Below, piece after piece: positions 7,691 through 17,674 of a DNA stretch of 33,973 nt. A program made the translations under genes and the position numbers. The notes below the pieces were generated by a model. It ran no database searches and was not told the origin of the DNA. It saw only the letters and a program-made list of their open reading frames with translations. The stretch's first letter is position 1, and each line of letters opens with the position of its first letter. Location of the stretch: the NCBI GenBank assembly GCA_014238275.1, contig JABABJ010000160.1, forward strand, positions 1-33,973. The letters run 5' to 3'. The DNA is from Leptospirales bacterium (GTDB lineage Bacteria > Spirochaetota > Leptospiria > Leptospirales > Leptonemataceae).

Positions 7691-8581
7691 TCACAATAGG
7701 GATCGATGAAAGTGTCCTCTATAGACAAAGTGTGCTGGTCCTCTCATCATTACAGAATGGGCTTTTGGGATTTCTAATATGGATTTAGGGTCCCATTCTA
7801 TTTCGATTTCTCCTCCCTTGAGAAAAACTGTTTGACGTAGAGATGCTCCATTGACAAGGACAGACGCAACATGGGCTGCACAAGCTCCGCTTCCACAGGC
7901 CATGGTTTCTCCACTTCCTCTCTCATAGGTGCGGAGCCAAAGGGCTTCTTTTTTTTGGCAGGCAAATTCGATATTTACTCGTTCTGGGAAAGAGGGATGA
8001 CATTCCAGCAACTCACCTAATGTCTGAACGGGAGCAGATTGTATATCTTCTACAAAAAGGACGCAATGAGGATTCCCCATAGAGATCAAATGTACAGTTA
8101 TTTTTTGTTTTTTATCAATCTCCAGACAAGCCGTTATGATTTCTTGGTTCTGAGAGTGAGAAATCACTCCCTCTGCATCTTTGAGAAAGGGAATTTGTTC
8201 GGCATGAAAAAGAGGAGGAGGCATTTCTATTTCGATCCATGAAGGAGATGTGCTAAGAATACGAGAAAGGTAGACTCCAGACTTTGTTTGGATGAAACAT
8301 TTGGTAGAACCACTTTCTTGATGTTTCCAAAGTGCAATACAGCGCAAGGCGTTTCCGCACATGTCAGAAGAACTTCCATCTGAATTGTACATATCCATAA
8401 TAACTTTGTTGTGTTCCGATGGAGTGAGAATGATTACTCCATCTCCCCCGATACCTGTGTGGCGATTTGAGAGTTTTTGTATCTCTAAAGAGGACAGGGC
8501 TGTGTGAATGGATTGCTGGGAAAGATCGATGAAAATGTAGTCATTTCCACATCCTTCCATTTTGAAAAAAGAAATTTGCAT
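7691..8581 (-). CDS. dapF: diaminopimelate epimerase
   Basis: DapF is the PLP-independent racemase that converts LL- to meso-diaminopimelate for lysine and peptidoglycan synthesis in the cytoplasm. The 296-residue protein has the N-terminal FFKMEGCGNDYIFID (5-19) and the two active-site cysteines in their signatures: Cys75 in NSDGSSSDMCGNALRC and Cys229 in ERGSGETMACGSGAC. The duplicated two-domain fold is implied by the two halves, and the length is slightly above the usual 270-280. It is divergent from leuS, 102 bp from the leuS ATG, so 8582-8683 must hold promoters for both; I could not assign clear -35/-10 pairs there. Confidence 0.96.
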   Translation of the reverse strand: MQISFFKMEGCGNDYIFIDLSQQSIHTALSSLEIQKLSNRHTGIGGDGVIILTPSEHNKVIMDMYNSDGSSSDMCGNALRCIALWKHQESGSTKCFIQTKSGVYLSRILSTSPSWIEIEMPPPLFHAEQIPFLKDAEGVISHSQNQEIITACLEIDKKQKITVHLISMGNPHCVLFVEDIQSAPVQTLGELLECHPSFPERVNIEFACQKKEALWLRTYERGSGETMACGSGACAAHVASVLVNGASLRQTVFLKGGEIEIEWDPKSILEIPKAHSVMMRGPAHFVYRGHFHRSLL

Positions 8582-8683
8582 CTTGAATCACTTCTCCAAA
8601 TTTTTCTTGCTTCCTAAATAAAGATCAGAAAAGAATAGACTAGGCTTCCTATAATAATCTCTTTGTCTAGGAATTATTCTTTT

Positions 8684-11404
8684 ATGAGCTATCCTTTTTC
8701 TATCATCGAGATGAAATGGCAGAATTACTGGGAAAAAAATGCCATATTTTCTGTGGACATGGACGTAGAAAAGCCAAAGTACTATGTTCTTGATATGTTT
8801 CCTTATCCTTCTGCAGAAGGTCTTCATGTTGGTCATCCTGAGGGATATACTGCAAGTGATATTATAGCTCGCTATAAGCGGATGAAGGGGTTTCATGTTC
8901 TTCATCCCATGGGATGGGATGCATTTGGTCTTCCAGCTGAAAGGTATGCGATGAAGACAAAGATTCATCCTAGGGAGACCACGAAAAAAAACATTGCAAA
9001 CTTTCGTCGTCAATGTAAATCACTTGGATTTTCTTATGACTGGAACCGCGAAATCAATACTACAGAACCAGAATACTATAAATGGACTCAGTGGATCTTT
9101 CTCAAAATTCTCAACTCTTTTTATGATCCTGACTTGAAAAAGGCACGTCCTATTGATGAGCTTCCAATACCGGAAGACCTTGCCGAAAATTCTCTGAAAA
9201 GACGTGATTACATAAATTCCCATCGTCTTGCCTATACAAAAGAAGCCCCAGTCAACTGGTCTCCTGAACTCAAGACAGTTCTTGCCAATGAAGAGCTACA
9301 GGAGTGGGTTCAAAAGGGATATACAGTAGAAAAAAAGCAGATGAAGCAGTGGATGCTTAGGATTACTGCTTATGCTGAACGTCTTTTGGAAGGATTGGAA
9401 GACCTAGACTGGCCATCTGGTACTATAGAGCTACAAAAAAACTGGATTGGTCGTTCTGAGGGAGTTCTAATTGATTTTTTTCTTTCTAGTCAAAACGAAG
9501 TTTCCATTCCAAAAGAAAGTCTTCGTGTTTTTACAACTCGTCCTGATACTCTTTTTGGAGTAAGCTATCTACTTCTGGCTCCGGAGCATCCATTGGCATT
9601 GACCTTGACACAATCGAAGCAAAGCTCAAAGGTTTTAGAATATATTCAAAAGACCTCTAGGCGTTCCGAACAAGATAGAATGATAGAAGGAGAAAAGCGA
9701 GAAAAAACTGGCGTTTTTACAGGAGGATATGTTTTCCATCCATTTACTCGTGAGAAATTGCCTGTCTGGATAGCCGACTACATTTTGATGGGATATGGAA
9801 CAGGGGCTGTTATGGCTGTACCAGCTCATGATAGACGGGATTTCGATTTTGCCAAAAAATTTCTTCTTCCTATACGTTCTGTAATTCAACCCCTTGCTTC
9901 GAGAAAAGCTCCTGAGAATCTTCCGAAAGATGAACAAAAAATCGAAGAACAAGTATATGAAGGAGAAGTATATGAAGGAGAAGTATATGAAGGAGAAGGT
10001 GTTTGTATACATTCAGATTTTCTAAACGGATTGAATACTCAAGATGCGTCTGCAAAGGCGATCGAAAAATTGGAAGAAAAAAGGCTTGGTAAGAGAAAGA
10101 TTCAATATAAATTAAGAGACTGGCTATTTTCAAGGCAACGCTATTGGGGAGAGCCTATCCCTGTTAGCATGGATGAAAAGGGAAACTTCTTTTTTCCGAA
10201 GGATGAGGAGCTTGTGGACTCTCTTCCTCTAAGGCTTCCTGAAATAGAATCCTTTGAGCCAGCTGAAAATGGTGAATCTCCTCTTGCCCGAGCAGAGGAT
10301 TGGCTTTTTCATCCTTCATCTGACGGAGGTATGTTAAGGCGTGAAACCAACACGATGCCTCAATGGGCTGGAAGCTGTTGGTATTATCTTCGTTTCCTTG
10401 ATCCGAAAAACAAACAATGTCTCTTCAATCCCAAGAAAGAATCCTATTGGATGGGCTCCCAGGGAGTGGATTTGTACATTGGAGGAGCAGAGCATGCAGT
10501 ACTTCACCTTCTTTACGCACGATTTTGGCATAAGATATTGTATGATCTTGGATTTGTCACGACCCCTGAGCCTTTTGCTAGGCTGGTTCATCAAGGATTA
10601 ATCTTAGGAGAGGACGGAAAAAAAATGTCCAAATCATTAGGTAATACGGTGAATCCTGATGAAACAACTTCTCAATATGGGGCTGATTCTCTTCGTCTCT
10701 ATGAAATGTTCTTGGGTCCCCTAGAACAAAATAAGCCATGGGTATCCAGAGGAATCGAGGGAGTCAGTCGGTTTTTAAACCGTGTATGGCGTCTTTATAT
10801 CCAAGAGAGAGACATTGAGGAAAACATTTTAGGGGAAAAAATAAAAGACCGTTCAGTAAATCATTCAGTTAAAGAAAAACCATATCGTATTGATCCTCTC
10901 CTTTTAGAAACGCCTAGCAAAGAAAGGAAAGAAAGGCTAGACTTTCTCCTTCATTCTACGATCCAAAAAATCGAAAGAGATATCGAAAAACTCTCTTTGA
11001 ATACGGCTATTTCTTGTCTTATGACTTTTGTACGCGAAGTCTATCAAGAAAAAAGGGTAGGGAGGTCTGTTGCCGAGAGCTTCGTCCTTCTCCTCTCGCC
11101 CTTTGCACCTCACATAGCAGAGGAGCTCTGGAGTCTTCTTGGCAAAAAGGATTCTCTTGCCTATCAACCATGGCCAGATTACGATCCTTCCAAGATAGTG
11201 GTTCGAGAGACTGAAGTTGTATTTCAGGTGAATGGAAAGCTACGAGGAAAGTCTTCTGTCCCAATGGGTCTTTCTCGGGAAAAACTAGAAGAGATCGCTC
11301 TCAAAAACAGCAAAGTTCAGAATTTCCTGCAAGGAAAGAAAATCCAGAAAGTTATCACTGTGCCAAACAGGCTTGTAAATATTGTAGCTCACCCTAATCA
11401 GTGA
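8684..11404 (+). CDS. leuS: leucyl-tRNA synthetase
   Basis: LeuRS attaches leucine to tRNA-Leu and edits mischarged residues. ATG 8684 gives 906 residues and is preferred over an upstream in-frame TTG at 8663, since MSYPFSIIEMKWQNYWE matches the usual class Ia start and aggaatt lies upstream. Signatures are HVGH (48-51, HIGH-type), the CP1 editing domain with FTTRPDTLFGVSYLLLAPEH and GYGTGAVMAVPAHDRRDFDF, and KMSKS at 647-651. A C-terminal anticodon-binding and LeuRS-specific tail ends in QVNGKLRGKSSVP. In CP1 a 15-bp unit is repeated three times (9953-9997), encoding VYEGE three times where relatives usually have one such turn. This, plus other small insertions, makes the protein longer than the usual 820-870 residues. 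Confidence 0.97.
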   Translation: MSYPFSIIEMKWQNYWEKNAIFSVDMDVEKPKYYVLDMFPYPSAEGLHVGHPEGYTASDIIARYKRMKGFHVLHPMGWDAFGLPAERYAMKTKIHPRETTKKNIANFRRQCKSLGFSYDWNREINTTEPEYYKWTQWIFLKILNSFYDPDLKKARPIDELPIPEDLAENSLKRRDYINSHRLAYTKEAPVNWSPELKTVLANEELQEWVQKGYTVEKKQMKQWMLRITAYAERLLEGLEDLDWPSGTIELQKNWIGRSEGVLIDFFLSSQNEVSIPKESLRVFTTRPDTLFGVSYLLLAPEHPLALTLTQSKQSSKVLEYIQKTSRRSEQDRMIEGEKREKTGVFTGGYVFHPFTREKLPVWIADYILMGYGTGAVMAVPAHDRRDFDFAKKFLLPIRSVIQPLASRKAPENLPKDEQKIEEQVYEGEVYEGEVYEGEGVCIHSDFLNGLNTQDASAKAIEKLEEKRLGKRKIQYKLRDWLFSRQRYWGEPIPVSMDEKGNFFFPKDEELVDSLPLRLPEIESFEPAENGESPLARAEDWLFHPSSDGGMLRRETNTMPQWAGSCWYYLRFLDPKNKQCLFNPKKESYWMGSQGVDLYIGGAEHAVLHLLYARFWHKILYDLGFVTTPEPFARLVHQGLILGEDGKKMSKSLGNTVNPDETTSQYGADSLRLYEMFLGPLEQNKPWVSRGIEGVSRFLNRVWRLYIQERDIEENILGEKIKDRSVNHSVKEKPYRIDPLLLETPSKERKERLDFLLHSTIQKIERDIEKLSLNTAISCLMTFVREVYQEKRVGRSVAESFVLLLSPFAPHIAEELWSLLGKKDSLAYQPWPDYDPSKIVVRETEVVFQVNGKLRGKSSVPMGLSREKLEEIALKNSKVQNFLQGKKIQKVITVPNRLVNIVAHPNQ
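9953..9997 (+). repeat. three perfect tandem 15-bp units within leuS
   Basis: gtatatgaaggagaa occurs three times in succession (9953-9967, 9968-9982, 9983-9997) without a mismatch, encoding VYEGE repeats in the editing domain of LeuRS. The unit length is a multiple of three, so gain or loss keeps the frame. Perfect identity suggests recent expansion. Confidence 0.9.
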
Positions 11405-11430
11405 GTTTGTAATGTTGTTATATAACTAAA

Positions 11431-11482
11431 GATACCACTCTCTTTTAGGCAAGAGAGTGCTTGCATGCAAGAGAGTGGTATC
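11431..11482. terminator. bidirectional terminator-like hairpin between leuS and groEL
   Basis: A perfect 14-bp inverted repeat (11431-11444 with 11469-11482) lies between the convergent ends of leuS and groEL. The inner segment 11451-11459 repeats the aagagagtg of the right arm, so the left arm can pair with either copy; a 12-base palindrome cttgcatgcaag (11460-11471) overlaps the second. There is no long T-run on either strand, only aaaa on the plus side. Position argues for a shared terminator or mRNA 3'-end stabiliser. Confidence 0.6.
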
Positions 11483-11514
11483 ACAAAAAGATAAGTTTGG
11501 GAGAAGGGGGATGA

Positions 11515-13206
<1,692 letters not shown>

Positions 13207-13252
13207 TCATACTCAACTTTTATATCTCTTGCAAATCAATTGTTTGCAACAT

Positions 13253-13537
13253 TCAACTGACTACCGCCAGTATATCACTTTCACGGATAATCAGATAATC
13301 CTGACCGTTATGCTTAATTTCAGTTCCAGTAAACTTTCCATACAGCACACGATCTCCAACTTTGACTTCGGGGGCAACTTGCTTGCCATCCTCTGTCCTC
13401 CCAGGACCAACTGCCTTAATTTCACCTTCTTGCGGCTTCTCCTTAGCCGTATCAGGTACATAAAGAGAGCCTATTTTTTCCTCGGACTCGTCGAGGGGGT
13501 GAAGAAGCACCCTATCTCCAAGCGGTCTTACTGTCAT
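13253..13537 (-). CDS. groES: co-chaperonin GroES (Hsp10)
   Basis: GroES is the heptameric lid of GroEL. The 94-residue length is normal. The sequence shows [20 protein letters not shown] at the N-terminus, a mobile-loop segment around residues 18-35 ([17 protein letters not shown]), AVGPG (43-47), [20 protein letters not shown] and a C-terminal [14 protein letters not shown] strong ribosome site (ggaggtat) is located about 8 bases upstream of the ATG. It is the promoter-proximal gene of groES-groEL. The leader is long and structured, and I found no CIRCE operator (TTAGCACTC-N9-GAGTGCTAA) upstream, which would be expected in many relatives under HrcA control. Confidence 0.97.
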   Translation of the reverse strand: MTVRPLGDRVLLHPLDESEEKIGSLYVPDTAKEKPQEGEIKAVGPGRTEDGKQVAPEVKVGDRVLYGKFTGTEIKHNGQDYLIIRESDILAVVS

Positions 13538-13951
13538 GATCTTTTATACCTCCTTTAAAATCATTTTCAGTGCTTTTCGGCCTAACCTGCACAGTGTCAC
13601 AGACAGGCAAACTTTGCCCGTCCATGATTTAAGTGGACATCCTACCGAAAAAGCAAATCATCTGCGAAAAACAGATTACGAAAGAAAGCAGTTAACAACT
13701 GAACAAGAAGACTCAGGAAACTGTACTACGACAGCCTTCTCAAGCAACTCATGAGCTGTTTTCAGCTAGCATTTGTCATCCTCCGTAGGATAGCCGAAGA
13801 AGTGACTTTTAGACATGTAAAAAGTGAGGCTTCATAAGTCAAGAAAAAAATATGAAAAACCTAAAAAATTTTAAGTTTGCAAGAAAAAAAATTGGAAAAA
13901 TGAAATTTCATGCCGTAAATTGAAGATATTGCTGGGATTTGATGGGTATTT
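13538..13951 (-). promoter_or_regulatory. groES upstream region: long, potentially structured leader, no CIRCE
   Basis: This 414-bp gap separates groES from the divergent dehydratase gene. Reading toward groES it contains a hairpin 13602-13611/13613-13622 whose single imperfect pair is U-G on the minus strand but A-C on the plus strand, a longer-range pairing of 13572-13580 with 13645-13654 that can enclose it, and an agctgttttcagct hairpin near 13755. It has TTGACT-like sequence near 13839-13844 (minus) that could be a -35, with a poor -10 match. Short ORFs here look like noise. I infer an untranslated leader; a separate small RNA is not excluded. Confidence 0.4.
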
Positions 13952-14233
13952 ATGGAAAAATGGGGAGAAATCAAAATAGAAGAAGGACTCAAAACGCTTT
14001 CAACTTGGGAACGGTCTGGGGATAGGATACGCAAAGAGTTTCGTTTTCGTGATTTTATAGAGGCATTTTCTTTTATGAGTGGAGCTGCTCTACATTCAGA
14101 AAAGATGAATCATCATCCTGAATGGTCGAATGTATATAGAACTGTGACGGTAGAGCTTACAACTCATGAGGCAGGAGGACTGACAGAAAAAGACTTTCAA
14201 CTTGCGTCCATCCTTGATTCTCTTGCATCTTAG
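13952..14233 (+). CDS. phhB: pterin-4a-carbinolamine dehydratase
   Basis: The enzyme dehydrates 4a-hydroxytetrahydrobiopterin and related 4a-hydroxytetrahydropterins, which regenerates the cofactor used by aromatic amino acid hydroxylases; it also occurs where no such hydroxylase is known. The 93-residue length is typical. The active-site signature HHPEW is at residues 54-58, preceded by FRFRDFIEAFSFMSGAALHSE, and the C-terminus LTEKDFQLASILDSL matches the family ending. No ribosome site is obvious. It is divergent from groES and 8 bp from a small unknown gene that is probably cotranscribed. No aromatic hydroxylase gene is in the window. Confidence 0.93.
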   Translation: MEKWGEIKIEEGLKTLSTWERSGDRIRKEFRFRDFIEAFSFMSGAALHSEKMNHHPEWSNVYRTVTVELTTHEAGGLTEKDFQLASILDSLAS

Positions 14234-14241
14234 GGAAATCC

Positions 14242-14475
14242 ATGAAAATCAAATCTTACTCTCTCTTACTTGGATACAAAGAATTTGATGCCCATCTTAT
14301 CAAAAAAAATGAGGAGATCCTATTGAAGGTAGCAGGGCTAGGGGGAATCGATCGCCAAGAATACATTCGCCATGGTTTTCGTGTAATCGAAGCAGAAACT
14401 AAGGAACTCAGGATACTTGTTGCAGCTGGATTTGAGAAAAAAAGTATTTTCTCTCGATTCTCGATCCGATCCTAA
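14242..14475 (+). CDS. small unknown protein
   Basis: This 77-residue product starts 8 bp after the carbinolamine dehydratase stop, with agggaaatcc as a possible ribosome site. It has mixed charge and no signal peptide or membrane segment. The sequence (KIKSYSLLLGYKEFDAHLIK, then a glycine-rich AGLGGIDRQEYIRHGFRV) does not match a family I know. Close spacing argues for cotranscription with the dehydratase. The ORF ends in KKSIFSRFSIRS and could be a truncated or small stand-alone domain. Confidence 0.5.
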   Translation: MKIKSYSLLLGYKEFDAHLIKKNEEILLKVAGLGGIDRQEYIRHGFRVIEAETKELRILVAAGFEKKSIFSRFSIRS

Positions 14476-14543
14476 GATTCCTTTAGCTGAACCATAGAAG
14501 AAACCATCGAACAGACCCCCTCTGCCATTTGACCTTAAGTCAC

Positions 14544-14882
14544 TTACAGCTTTTGAAGCCCGCTCATCATGGTATCTGCTACTTCTTGTAGTTTTTTTGG
14601 CAGAAGATTGTACATGATCGCTATTTCCATAGCTTCGTCTGAGATTTTTTCATCTGGCTTCTTGATAAATCTTGGTTTTTTATCATACATGAGCCAATCT
14701 GCACTAATCCCATAAGAAGCCTGTATAGCAAGGGCAACAACCCTCCGTATTCTATGGTAGCCACTGAAATACATCGCAACAGAGGAAAGTGAGACTCCTA
14801 AGGTTTCACTTAGCTCTTGACGCGATATATGGAGCTGTTTCATGATCCATTCTGTTCTTTGTTCTGGTGTAATTTGTTTCAT
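14544..14882 (-). CDS. XRE-family helix-turn-helix regulator
   Basis: The 112-residue protein has a Cro/C1-type helix-turn-helix at about residues 12-48: MKQLHISRQELSETLGVSLS, then SSVAMYFSGYHRIR, followed by ALAIQASYGISADWLMYDKK, the ISADWL pattern typical of phage-repressor-like XRE proteins. The remaining 50 residues form a short helical C-terminus that may serve dimerisation. No peptidase or ligand domain is present. It is a cytoplasmic DNA-binding protein; the target is unknown. It has an intergenic region of almost 500 bp upstream, which could contain its operator. No phage genes are adjacent. Confidence 0.85.
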   Translation of the reverse strand: MKQITPEQRTEWIMKQLHISRQELSETLGVSLSSVAMYFSGYHRIRRVVALAIQASYGISADWLMYDKKPRFIKKPDEKISDEAMEIAIMYNLLPKKLQEVADTMMSGLQKL

Positions 14883-15405
14883 TTGTCTTAGTTCTAATTT
14901 TCTAGGCTTAGTTTTAAGAAATGCCTCCTTACATTTTTGAAACCAGTGTCATAGGCGTGCTCTACGGAGCATGCCTTCTTGACGCGACTATTCTCATGAG
15001 TATTATTCACTACAAAGCTCTTACAATCAGCTTAAACAAGTCGCCCTATCGGAAGCAAACTTTTTTTTTAGTGATATTTATTCAACAATTTTACGTAAAA
15101 AATAAAGATTTTACAAGAAAACACGAAAAAAATTTCCTTTTTTTCTCATTCTGAGCCTTAGTTCGAGACATTCTAGGAATGCCTTAGTTTCTCATGAAAA
15201 ACAGACCTATATCTCCTTTCGATTCGATCCGATACTATATGTGTGAGAATAGAGAATGGTAGCCCCAATGCGTCTCGAATACAGGGAGTGTATGCGTATC
15301 CTGTTCATAAATTCAGCGATCAGCCAATTTCGCAAATCGATAGGATTCAGCCCAAGAGATTTTCCATAAAGAATGAAGGAAATATTCATCAGAAAGAGAC
15401 TTTGT
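14883..15405. other. long intergenic region, no supported gene
   Basis: The spacer between the minus-strand XRE gene and the plus-strand lipoprotein holds several short ORFs in overlapping frames, none with a ribosome site, a family match or a sensible composition. The only clear structure is a 10-bp hairpin, 14953-14962 with 14967-14976 (one wobble, loop tacg), 70 bp upstream of the XRE start. It could be a regulator site or a leader hairpin. The stretch 15060-15135 is strongly A/T-rich. Nothing else is recognised. Confidence 0.5.
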
Positions 15406-15780
15406 ATGAAGAACGTATTTTTAGATCTAAAGAGGGTGTTGGCCGTTTTCTTGATATTCGTGCATAAAGCAAAGGAACGTATCTCTCGTTTTTCCATCAT
15501 TCTGGTGGTTTCTTGTATCTGTTTGAGTCTTCCTTCTTGTCAAAAAGCTAGAAAATATTTTGATAAACTTCGTGTGCATATTTATGATCCTTTATTGGGT
15601 AGCAGTCGAAATGACAGGGACAAATGTAATCCAACGAAAAGTATGTACGAAGAGAATCAACACTATATAGATTGGGATTATATTACGGAGAATGGTGTTT
15701 TGGATCAAAAACGATGGTGGAATAAAGATTTTCTTCCATATAAGTCTCCCTGTGATCCTTTTGCACCCAAGCATAAATAG
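15406..15780 (+). CDS. small lipoprotein, unknown function
   Basis: The reading frame encodes a hydrophobic segment ending in LSLPSC, a good lipobox, followed by a mature part of about 80 residues rich in aromatic and charged residues (for example DWDYITENGVLDQKRWWNKD) and ending in CDPFAPKHK. The start is uncertain: ATG 15373, ATG 15406 and GTG 15460 are in frame. GTG 15460 would give the neatest signal peptide (HKAKERISRF then the core), whereas ATG 15406 leaves an extra hydrophobic patch upstream; I keep 15406 because it is an ATG with a purine-rich upstream site. It precedes the M50B-like protease by 66 bp. I infer a lipid-anchored periplasmic or surface protein. Confidence 0.65.
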   Translation: MKNVFLDLKRVLAVFLIFVHKAKERISRFSIILVVSCICLSLPSCQKARKYFDKLRVHIYDPLLGSSRNDRDKCNPTKSMYEENQHYIDWDYITENGVLDQKRWWNKDFLPYKSPCDPFAPKHK

Positions 15781-15846
15781 CCCAATTAGTACGAATGGAA
15801 AAAATATAAACTGATGAAATCAAAACTCAAGGAGTGACAATTAGTC

Positions 15847-16614
15847 GTGAGAATAGGATTCGTTTTTTTCTGTACTCTATTGTTTAGCTTTTTTTGGGAT
15901 ACTAACTTTCTTTTACCATTTCGTCTTTTAGCTGTTCTTGTTCACGAAATATGTCATGGAATTACAGCTCTTCTTTTGGATCAAGCAGTGCTTCAAGAGA
16001 TATCTATCGATTTATCCGAATCAGGAGAGACTGTTGTTTCTAACCTTGATTCTACTCCTGCTACGATCCTTACAGTTTCTGCTGGTTATCTTGGTTCTGC
16101 CTTGTGTGGAAGTCTTTTACTCAGGAGAGGATTAAAAGCCTCTCTGGAGCGACTTTCTTTATTGTGTACTTCCTTTCTTTTGGCTTGCATTAGCCGTCTT
16201 TTTTGTGGTGTTGGCGAGCTTTCGTTTTATGTAGGAATTGGATCTTCTTTCTTTTTTCTTATTTCTGTCTTGGCCGGAAGAACTGCTAGTCGTTGTAGCC
16301 TCCTTTTTACAGGGACCTTACTTGTGTGGTATTCTCTATTTGATCTGCTTGATTTTACAAGGGCAAATGGATGGACGGATGTGGATATACTTGCTGATTA
16401 TCTTCAAAGAAAGGGATGGATGATTCTTGCAGGGTTTAGTAACGAAAGCCTGATAGTTTCCATTTCGATTCTTTGGTCATCTCTGGTAATTGGCATTATT
16501 TTAGTAGTGCTTTATCCTGTGTTTGTGTCATCTATATCATCTTCTGGATCTTCTCGTGTGGCTTTGGTGAGAGAGGACACCGTTCCGACTCTTGTTTCTC
16601 AAGAGTCGGAGTAG
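15847..16614 (+). CDS. M50B-like integral membrane metalloprotease
   Basis: The 255-residue product is highly hydrophobic with about six membrane segments. The zinc-protease motif HEICH is at residues 33-37 within LLAVLVHEICHGITALLLDQ. A GYLGSALCGSLLL segment (about 79-91) fits the second conserved region of the peptidase M50B-like family (PF13398). These are distant relatives of site-2 proteases; most have no known substrate. The start is a GTG at 15847 with caaggagtgac about 12 bases upstream. A C-terminal serine-rich tail (from about 228) is probably cytoplasmic. A 9-bp hairpin at 16585-16609 overlaps the last codons. Confidence 0.8.
   Translation: MRIGFVFFCTLLFSFFWDTNFLLPFRLLAVLVHEICHGITALLLDQAVLQEISIDLSESGETVVSNLDSTPATILTVSAGYLGSALCGSLLLRRGLKASLERLSLLCTSFLLACISRLFCGVGELSFYVGIGSSFFFLISVLAGRTASRCSLLFTGTLLVWYSLFDLLDFTRANGWTDVDILADYLQRKGWMILAGFSNESLIVSISILWSSLVIGIILVVLYPVFVSSISSSGSSRVALVREDTVPTLVSQESE
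16585..16609. terminator. hairpin at convergent gene ends
   Basis: ccgactctt (16585-16593) pairs perfectly with aagagtcgg (16601-16609) around a 7-nt loop. It lies in the last codons of the M50B-like gene, 17 bp from the stop of the convergent M23 gene. There is no T-run, so it may slow or stabilise transcript ends rather than act as a classic terminator. Confidence 0.4.
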
Positions 16615-16626
16615 GAAGATATAGTG

Positions 16627-17583
16627 CTAGTATTTTGGACTTAGTTCAACAGAAAAAACTGCTTCGCTTACATTTCCTTGATAGTCGCCAGCCTTGATAC
16701 GTATTAAGTTATCCCCGTGCATAAAGAAAGATTGTCCTATACAATAAAGCTTCTTGTAGAACAGGTCTCTAAAGGAAAACTGATTTAAATTCCATTCTTT
16801 TTCCTGAAAAACAAAAGAGTCAAAACGAAGGCTACCTGATGTATTTTTAGGCTCCCAAGTCCAGCTTAGGGTATAAATTCCGCGACTAGTCTTTCCAGAA
16901 GTGTCTGAGTCAGTAACTTCCAAACATATAGGATATTTTTTTTTCAGATGAATTTTTCTGGGAATTTCAGGATAAAGCCTTACGCTCGTATCTGATGTTC
17001 GAATGATCAGGGAACGAATTTGTGGAGGAGAGGTATCATTAGTCTTGGGAAGGAAGCTCATAGGATTGAGAATCTTTCTTCCATACTCTCCCATGAATAA
17101 GAAATGAAGATGAGGTCCTCCAGAACGACCTGTGTTTCCGGACCAGCCAATGATGGTATCTCTGGAAACTTCTTTTTTTTGTAGTAGAGAAATTTTTTCG
17201 AATAAGTGGTAATAAGCACTCATCCATTTTCCGTTGATTCCATGAGAAAGAAAAACTATATTTCCTGTTCCCTTTTTGGGAGTATAAGGATCATCAGAAT
17301 GATAATGTCTGTATACCATTTCCCCGTCTGCTATAGGGTGAATTGGGAGTTCTTTCCCTGCAAGATCGATTCCGTTGTGAAAGTGATCATTTCGTGATTC
17401 ACCAAAAACTGAAGTGATCAACGGGAAAGAAAAATCTTCTTTTTTTTCTGTTTCTTGCTGATAGGTATTCTTTAGGTCTATTGGCCAGTGCAAAATAGGT
17501 AATATCTCATGTTGTTGAGGGGGTGTTGACCTTGATCCACAAAAAATATATAAAAAAAAGAAAAAAGATGACAATATTTTCAT
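16627..17583 (-). CDS. M23-family metallopeptidase (peptidoglycan endopeptidase), probable lipoprotein
   Basis: The 318-residue protein has a LytM/M23 domain at about residues 55-165. The zinc ligands appear as H69 and D73 in HFHNGIDLAG and in the terminal HLHF (H158, H160), within GWSGNTGRSGGPHLHF. M23 enzymes cut peptide crosslinks of peptidoglycan; forms with missing ligands act as activators, but here the set looks complete. The N-terminus (MKILSSFFFFLYIFCGS) is a short signal with Cys15 as a possible lipidation site. The C-terminal 150 residues form a beta-rich region, possibly Ig-like (for example KYPICLEVTDSDTSGKTS), of unknown role. It is divergent from the sigma factor gene and convergent with the M50B-like gene. 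Confidence 0.9.
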   Translation of the reverse strand: MKILSSFFFFLYIFCGSRSTPPQQHEILPILHWPIDLKNTYQQETEKKEDFSFPLITSVFGESRNDHFHNGIDLAGKELPIHPIADGEMVYRHYHSDDPYTPKKGTGNIVFLSHGINGKWMSAYYHLFEKISLLQKKEVSRDTIIGWSGNTGRSGGPHLHFLFMGEYGRKILNPMSFLPKTNDTSPPQIRSLIIRTSDTSVRLYPEIPRKIHLKKKYPICLEVTDSDTSGKTSRGIYTLSWTWEPKNTSGSLRFDSFVFQEKEWNLNQFSFRDLFYKKLYCIGQSFFMHGDNLIRIKAGDYQGNVSEAVFSVELSPKY

Positions 17584-17674
17584 TTTTTATTTATCTACTG
17601 AGTCTAATGCAAAGAGTTTCATTATGATTCTGTAGTACAATATTTTAATGGAGTCTTAGCCTTTCAATACTATT

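Noticed and set aside
13538-13951. CIRCE operator upstream of groES
   Set aside because: No TTAGCACTC-N9-GAGTGCTAA or close variant is present on either strand.
14921-15154. 77-codon ORF in the XRE-lipoprotein spacer
   Set aside because: No ribosome site, the second half is translated A/T-rich low-complexity sequence, and there is no family resemblance.
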